DNA of 9,194 nucleotides from Flavobacteriaceae bacterium. Lineage in GTDB: Bacteria; Bacteroidota; Bacteroidia; Flavobacteriales; Flavobacteriaceae. This document shows, piece after piece, positions 6,450-9,194 of this stretch. How positions within the stretch are numbered: the first letter of the stretch is position 1; every line of letters begins with the position of its first letter. The position numbers and the translations under genes are program-made. The stretch is from contig WFMU01000309.1 in the NCBI GenBank assembly GCA_015488935.1, positions 1 through 9,194 of the forward strand. Reading direction: 5' to 3'. The notes under the pieces are model-generated. The model worked only from the letters and a program-made list of their open reading frames with translations, was not told where the DNA came from and ran no database searches.

Positions 6450-7493
6450 TTATAATCCTAGCGATTTTAATACATTTTTTAATGCAGATTGTGATGGTCT
6501 TGGTGCATTTGCGTTTACAATTTTACCTTCTGGGTCTATTAATATAAAGCGTGGGATTCCTGTTATTCCGTAACTTCTTATAAAATCGGATTGCCATGCT
6601 TTATCGGCAAATAATTGTATGCCTGACATGTTTTTTTCGGCAATCATTTTTCTCCATCCTTCTTTTGCTGCGTTAAAATCATTTTTATAGCCTCTTCCGT
6701 TATCTACAGAAATACTTACAAATGCAATATTTTTATTTTTATATTCAACTTCTAAGGTTTTTAGAAATGGTATTTCTCGTTTGCATGGTCCACACCAAGT
6801 TGCCCAAACATCAATATAAACATATTTTCCTTTAAAGTCGTCTAACGAAGTTGTTCCTCCTTTATAATTTTCGTAGTTTACAAACTTTGGCGATATATTT
6901 CCTTTTTTTAAAGCAGTTGTATATTGATGTTCTTTTCTATAATTACTTTTTAGGAATTTTATTAAACGTTCTTTTTTATTTAATTCTTGTGCTTTTAGTG
7001 TCGAGTCTATTTCATTTGAAGCAAGTAAGTTACTTAATCCTTTTTCTAAATCAGAAACTTTTGCATCAAATTCTGATTTTTCTAATTTAAAAAGTTCTCG
7101 TATTCTACTTATCTTCTTTTCTTTGTCAAATTTTCTTTTATTTACTAAATATTGACTTGTTGCTGCTCCTATTCCAGAAAAAGAAATGGTTTTATCCATA
7201 TTAGAATAATCGTAATTGATGTTTATTTCGTCGCCATTTTTTAGATATAGCAATGCTTTATTTTTTTGGTCAAAAAAGGTATGATAGCCTTCATTAACTA
7301 CTCTAATCGTATCAGAAAATGTACCGTCTAAATTTACTGGTATTGTTTTTGAAAAGCCTCTACTATTAATCATTATTTCATTTACTTCATTATTTGCAAT
7401 TAATCCAGATACTATGGCATACTCTGTGTGTTTTCCTTTACAAGAAAACAAAAAACTAAACACGACAAGTGCTAAAATTCCTTTTTTAAACAT
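6450..7493 (-). CDS. TlpA-like thioredoxin-domain lipoprotein (third of three paralogs)
   Basis: 347 residues, expected to be a membrane-anchored thiol-disulfide reductase acting in the periplasm. A lipoprotein signal ends LFSC with lipidated C18, and no acidic surface-export cluster follows. Residues about 24-108 form a beta-rich domain resembling DUF4369 ([18 protein letters not shown]). Residues 115-198 are a charged helical spacer. The thioredoxin/AhpC-TSA domain follows from about 202: [20 protein letters not shown] at 221-240 with redox cysteines C234 and C237, then the cis-proline loop TGIPRF with P314. Compared with its paralogs it has about 8 extra residues after SISVD (264-280). It is the last gene of a three-gene run, 7 bp after its neighbour and followed by a strong terminator. 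It may reduce periplasmic or cytochrome-maturation disulfides; the actual partner is unknown. Confidence 0.92.
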   Translation of the reverse strand: [347 protein letters not shown]

Positions 7494-7500
7494 TGTTATT

Positions 7501-8517
7501 TTATTTTAATAATTTTTCTAATAATTCTTTTGTTTTTGCTTGTGATGGTCTTGAGGCATCTGCATCTATTACTTTTCCATCTGTTCCTATTAAGATAAAT
7601 CTTGGTATAGAATTAATTTCAAAGGCTTTTGAGAAACTTTGATCTTCTCCTGCAAATAGTTGAATTCCACCCATTTTTTTATCTTCAATCATTTTTCTCC
7701 ATGTTTCATAGTCTTTCTTTTTATCTACAGAAATACTTACAAAGGTAATATTTTTTCCATGAAGGCTTTCTTCTAAGGCTTTTAAATGTGGTATTTCTGC
7801 TCTACAAGGACCACACCATGTTGCCCAAACATCGATATATACGTATTTGCCTTTTAAATCTTTTAAGGATGTTTTGGTACCATCGTAATTTTCGTAATCT
7901 GTAAATTGAGGTGCATCTTTTCCAACAAATCCAGCAAATTTCATTTTTCTTGCTTTCATTTGTGCGTATTGACTTTTCATCATTTTTTCTAACTCGCCGA
8001 TGTATTCTTTTTCGTCTTTTTCTAGATTTACATCTATATTTTTAGATTTTTCCAGAAAATCTAAAAATTCTGTTTTAATTGTTGCCACTTTTTCATTAAA
8101 AGCTTCTTCTTCTAAATCAAAAACTTCTTGTGTCATTAAACTTTCTTCTAACAGGTATTTTTTTGCCAGATAGTTACTAGATTCTGCTCCATTTCCTGTA
8201 TATTTAATGGTTTCGTCAAACTCTTTGGTATCTAATGTCAGTTTAATATCATCGCCATTTTTTAAATATAAGGATGTTTGTTCATTTCCATCAGAAAATG
8301 TGTAATATTTCCCTTCACTTTTTAAGTGTAATGTATCCGAAAAAGTACCATCATCATTCATTTTAATTTTTTTTGTATAATCTTTTCCTGTTATAGAAAC
8401 TTCATTTCCATGCGAATTTGTAATTTTTCCAGAAAGTGTTACATAGTCTTTCGGTGCTTCTTTTTTACAAGAGAACAAACCGATTGTTAAAGCGATTAAT
8501 AAGATTTTTTTAGTCAT
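7501..8517 (-). CDS. TlpA-like thioredoxin-domain lipoprotein (second of three paralogs)
   Basis: 338 residues with the same layout as the third paralog. The lipobox GLFSC gives lipidated C17. A DUF4369-like beta domain covers about 26-110 ([29 protein letters not shown]). A strongly charged helical spacer at 115-195 is rich in E and K. The thioredoxin domain has [20 protein letters not shown] at 222-241 (C235, C238) and SIPRF with cis-proline P305. Its catalytic domain is closest to that of the first paralog: the two share [31 protein letters not shown] and MGGIQLFAG. It starts 17 bp after the first paralog's stop and ends 7 bp before the third, so co-transcription is likely. Whether it acts as a reductase or oxidase in vivo cannot be read from the sequence. 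Confidence 0.92.
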   Translation of the reverse strand: [338 protein letters not shown]

Positions 8518-8534
8518 TGTAGTAGTTTTTAAAT

Positions 8535-9092
8535 TTAGTTTAATAGTTTTTCTAACAGTACTTTTGTTTGTGGTTGCGATGGTCTTGTGGCATTGGTAGC
8601 AATGGTATTTCCATTTGGGTCAATTAGTATAAATCGCGGTATAGAATTTACACGATATGCAGTTACAAAACTTTTATCGTTTCCTGCAAATAACTGAATT
8701 CCGCCCATTTTATTATCTGCAATCATTTTTTTCCATGTGCTATATGCATTTGCTCTATCTACCGAAATACTTACAAAAGCAATATTTTTTCCTTCAAATG
8801 CTTTTTCTAATTTTTGTAAAAATGGTATTTCTCTTCTACAAGGTCCGCACCAAGTTGCCCAAACATCAATATACACATATTTTCCTTTTAAATCTTTTAA
8901 AGATGTTTTAGAACCGTCATAATTCTCGTAATTTATAAATTCTGGCGAAGGTTTTCCGATGGTAGCAATTGTAATTTTTTGCACCGCTTTTTGTTCTACT
9001 TTTTGTTTAGTCTTGGCTACTTCTTCGGCTTTTTCTTTTTTACAAGAGAATAATAATATTGTAAAAACTACGAGTATTATATTTTTAATCAT
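8535..9092 (-). CDS. Short TlpA-like thioredoxin lipoprotein (first of three paralogs)
   Basis: 185 residues: lipoprotein signal [17 protein letters not shown] (lipidated C17), a lysine/glutamate-rich linker at 18-45, then a complete thioredoxin/TlpA domain. The domain contains [20 protein letters not shown] at 69-88 with redox cysteines C82 and C85, SISVDR at 108-113 and SIPRF with cis-proline P152. It lacks the DUF4369-like domain and helical spacer of its two downstream paralogs, so it is the minimal form of the family. As the promoter-proximal gene it probably sets expression of the operon. A -7 box overlapped by a 17-bp palindrome lies 28 nt ahead of the ATG. Periplasmic thiol reduction is the family expectation; a specific client is not visible. 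Confidence 0.92.
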   Translation of the reverse strand: [185 protein letters not shown]

Positions 9093-9120
9093 TATCTATT
9101 TTTTTTATTGAATTATTTTA

Positions 9121-9128
9121 CAAATATA
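9121..9128 (-). promoter_or_regulatory. Candidate -7 promoter box (TATATTTG) of the thioredoxin-lipoprotein operon
   Basis: Minus-strand TATATTTG matches TAnnTTTG, with 28 nt between it and the first ATG. No convincing TTTG -33 partner is seen upstream, so recruitment may depend on an activator or another sigma factor. Confidence 0.55.
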
Positions 9129-9138
9129 GACTATATTT
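9122..9138. promoter_or_regulatory. 17-bp palindrome overlapping the -7 box: putative operator
   Basis: AAATATAG (9122-9129), a single A, then CTATATTT (9131-9138): two perfect 8-base half-sites. Seven of the eight -7 box bases lie inside the left half-site, so a dimeric protein bound here would block the promoter. In AT-rich DNA chance palindromes occur, so this is a candidate only. Confidence 0.4.
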
Positions 9139-9194
9139 TTATAAATTACTTACAGATTATTTGCATAGTATTATATGTTTGTTGAATTTTGAAC

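Noticed and set aside
6851..7090. Hydrophobic plus-strand frame that looks like a membrane protein
   Set aside because: It is antisense to the lysine-rich spacer of a lipoprotein gene; antisense of AAA/GAA codons yields F and L, which mimics membrane segments.

Overview
The window is AT-rich and all eight genes lie on the minus strand, so transcription runs from high to low coordinates. It looks like a chromosomal segment of a marine-type Flavobacteriaceae/Bacteroidetes bacterium. The signs are a TonB-dependent receptor with an N-terminal carboxypeptidase-regulatory-like domain, TlpA-like thioredoxin lipoproteins with DUF4369-like domains, an unknown helical gene next to purB, and TAnnTTTG-type promoter boxes instead of E. 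coli -10 boxes. I see no rRNA, tRNA, CRISPR array, insertion sequence or phage gene.

In order of transcription: (i) 9092 to 6450 holds three tandem paralogous lipoproteins with a C-terminal WCGPC thioredoxin domain. Gaps are 17 and 7 bp, so they look like one operon. It has a TATATTTG promoter box overlapped by a perfect 17-bp palindrome, and ends in a 15-bp-stem terminator at 6398-6433. The first gene is a short form; the other two carry an extra N-terminal beta-rich domain and a charged helical spacer. (ii) 6391 to 5828 is an unrecognised helical (HEAT-like) protein whose start codon lies 6 nt beyond that terminator. (iii) 5761 to 4418 is purB, with its own candidate promoter (TTTG-N17-TAAATTTG). 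(iv) 4347 to 3211 holds a GNAT acetyltransferase and an M15/VanY-type metallopeptidase, joined TAG-ATG with no gap. (v) 2717 to 12 is a large TonB-dependent outer-membrane receptor with its own TATATTTG promoter box and no SusD-like partner in the window.

The non-coding DNA is richer than usual. The 493-bp gap between the peptidase and the receptor contains a 16-bp palindrome, a 7-bp-period repeat array, a perfect 13-bp hairpin and three degenerate 20-bp repeats. The purB-GNAT gap holds a second 7-bp-period array of different sequence (TCTTNNN, eight units), which also creates a false upstream extension of the GNAT reading frame.

Functionally these are mostly housekeeping and envelope genes: periplasmic thiol redox, purine synthesis, peptidoglycan trimming and outer-membrane uptake. 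I see no clear new defence or mobile system. The items most worth a second look are the thioredoxin lipoprotein triplet with its operator-like palindrome, the terminator abutting a start codon, the unknown purB neighbour, and the two heptamer arrays.
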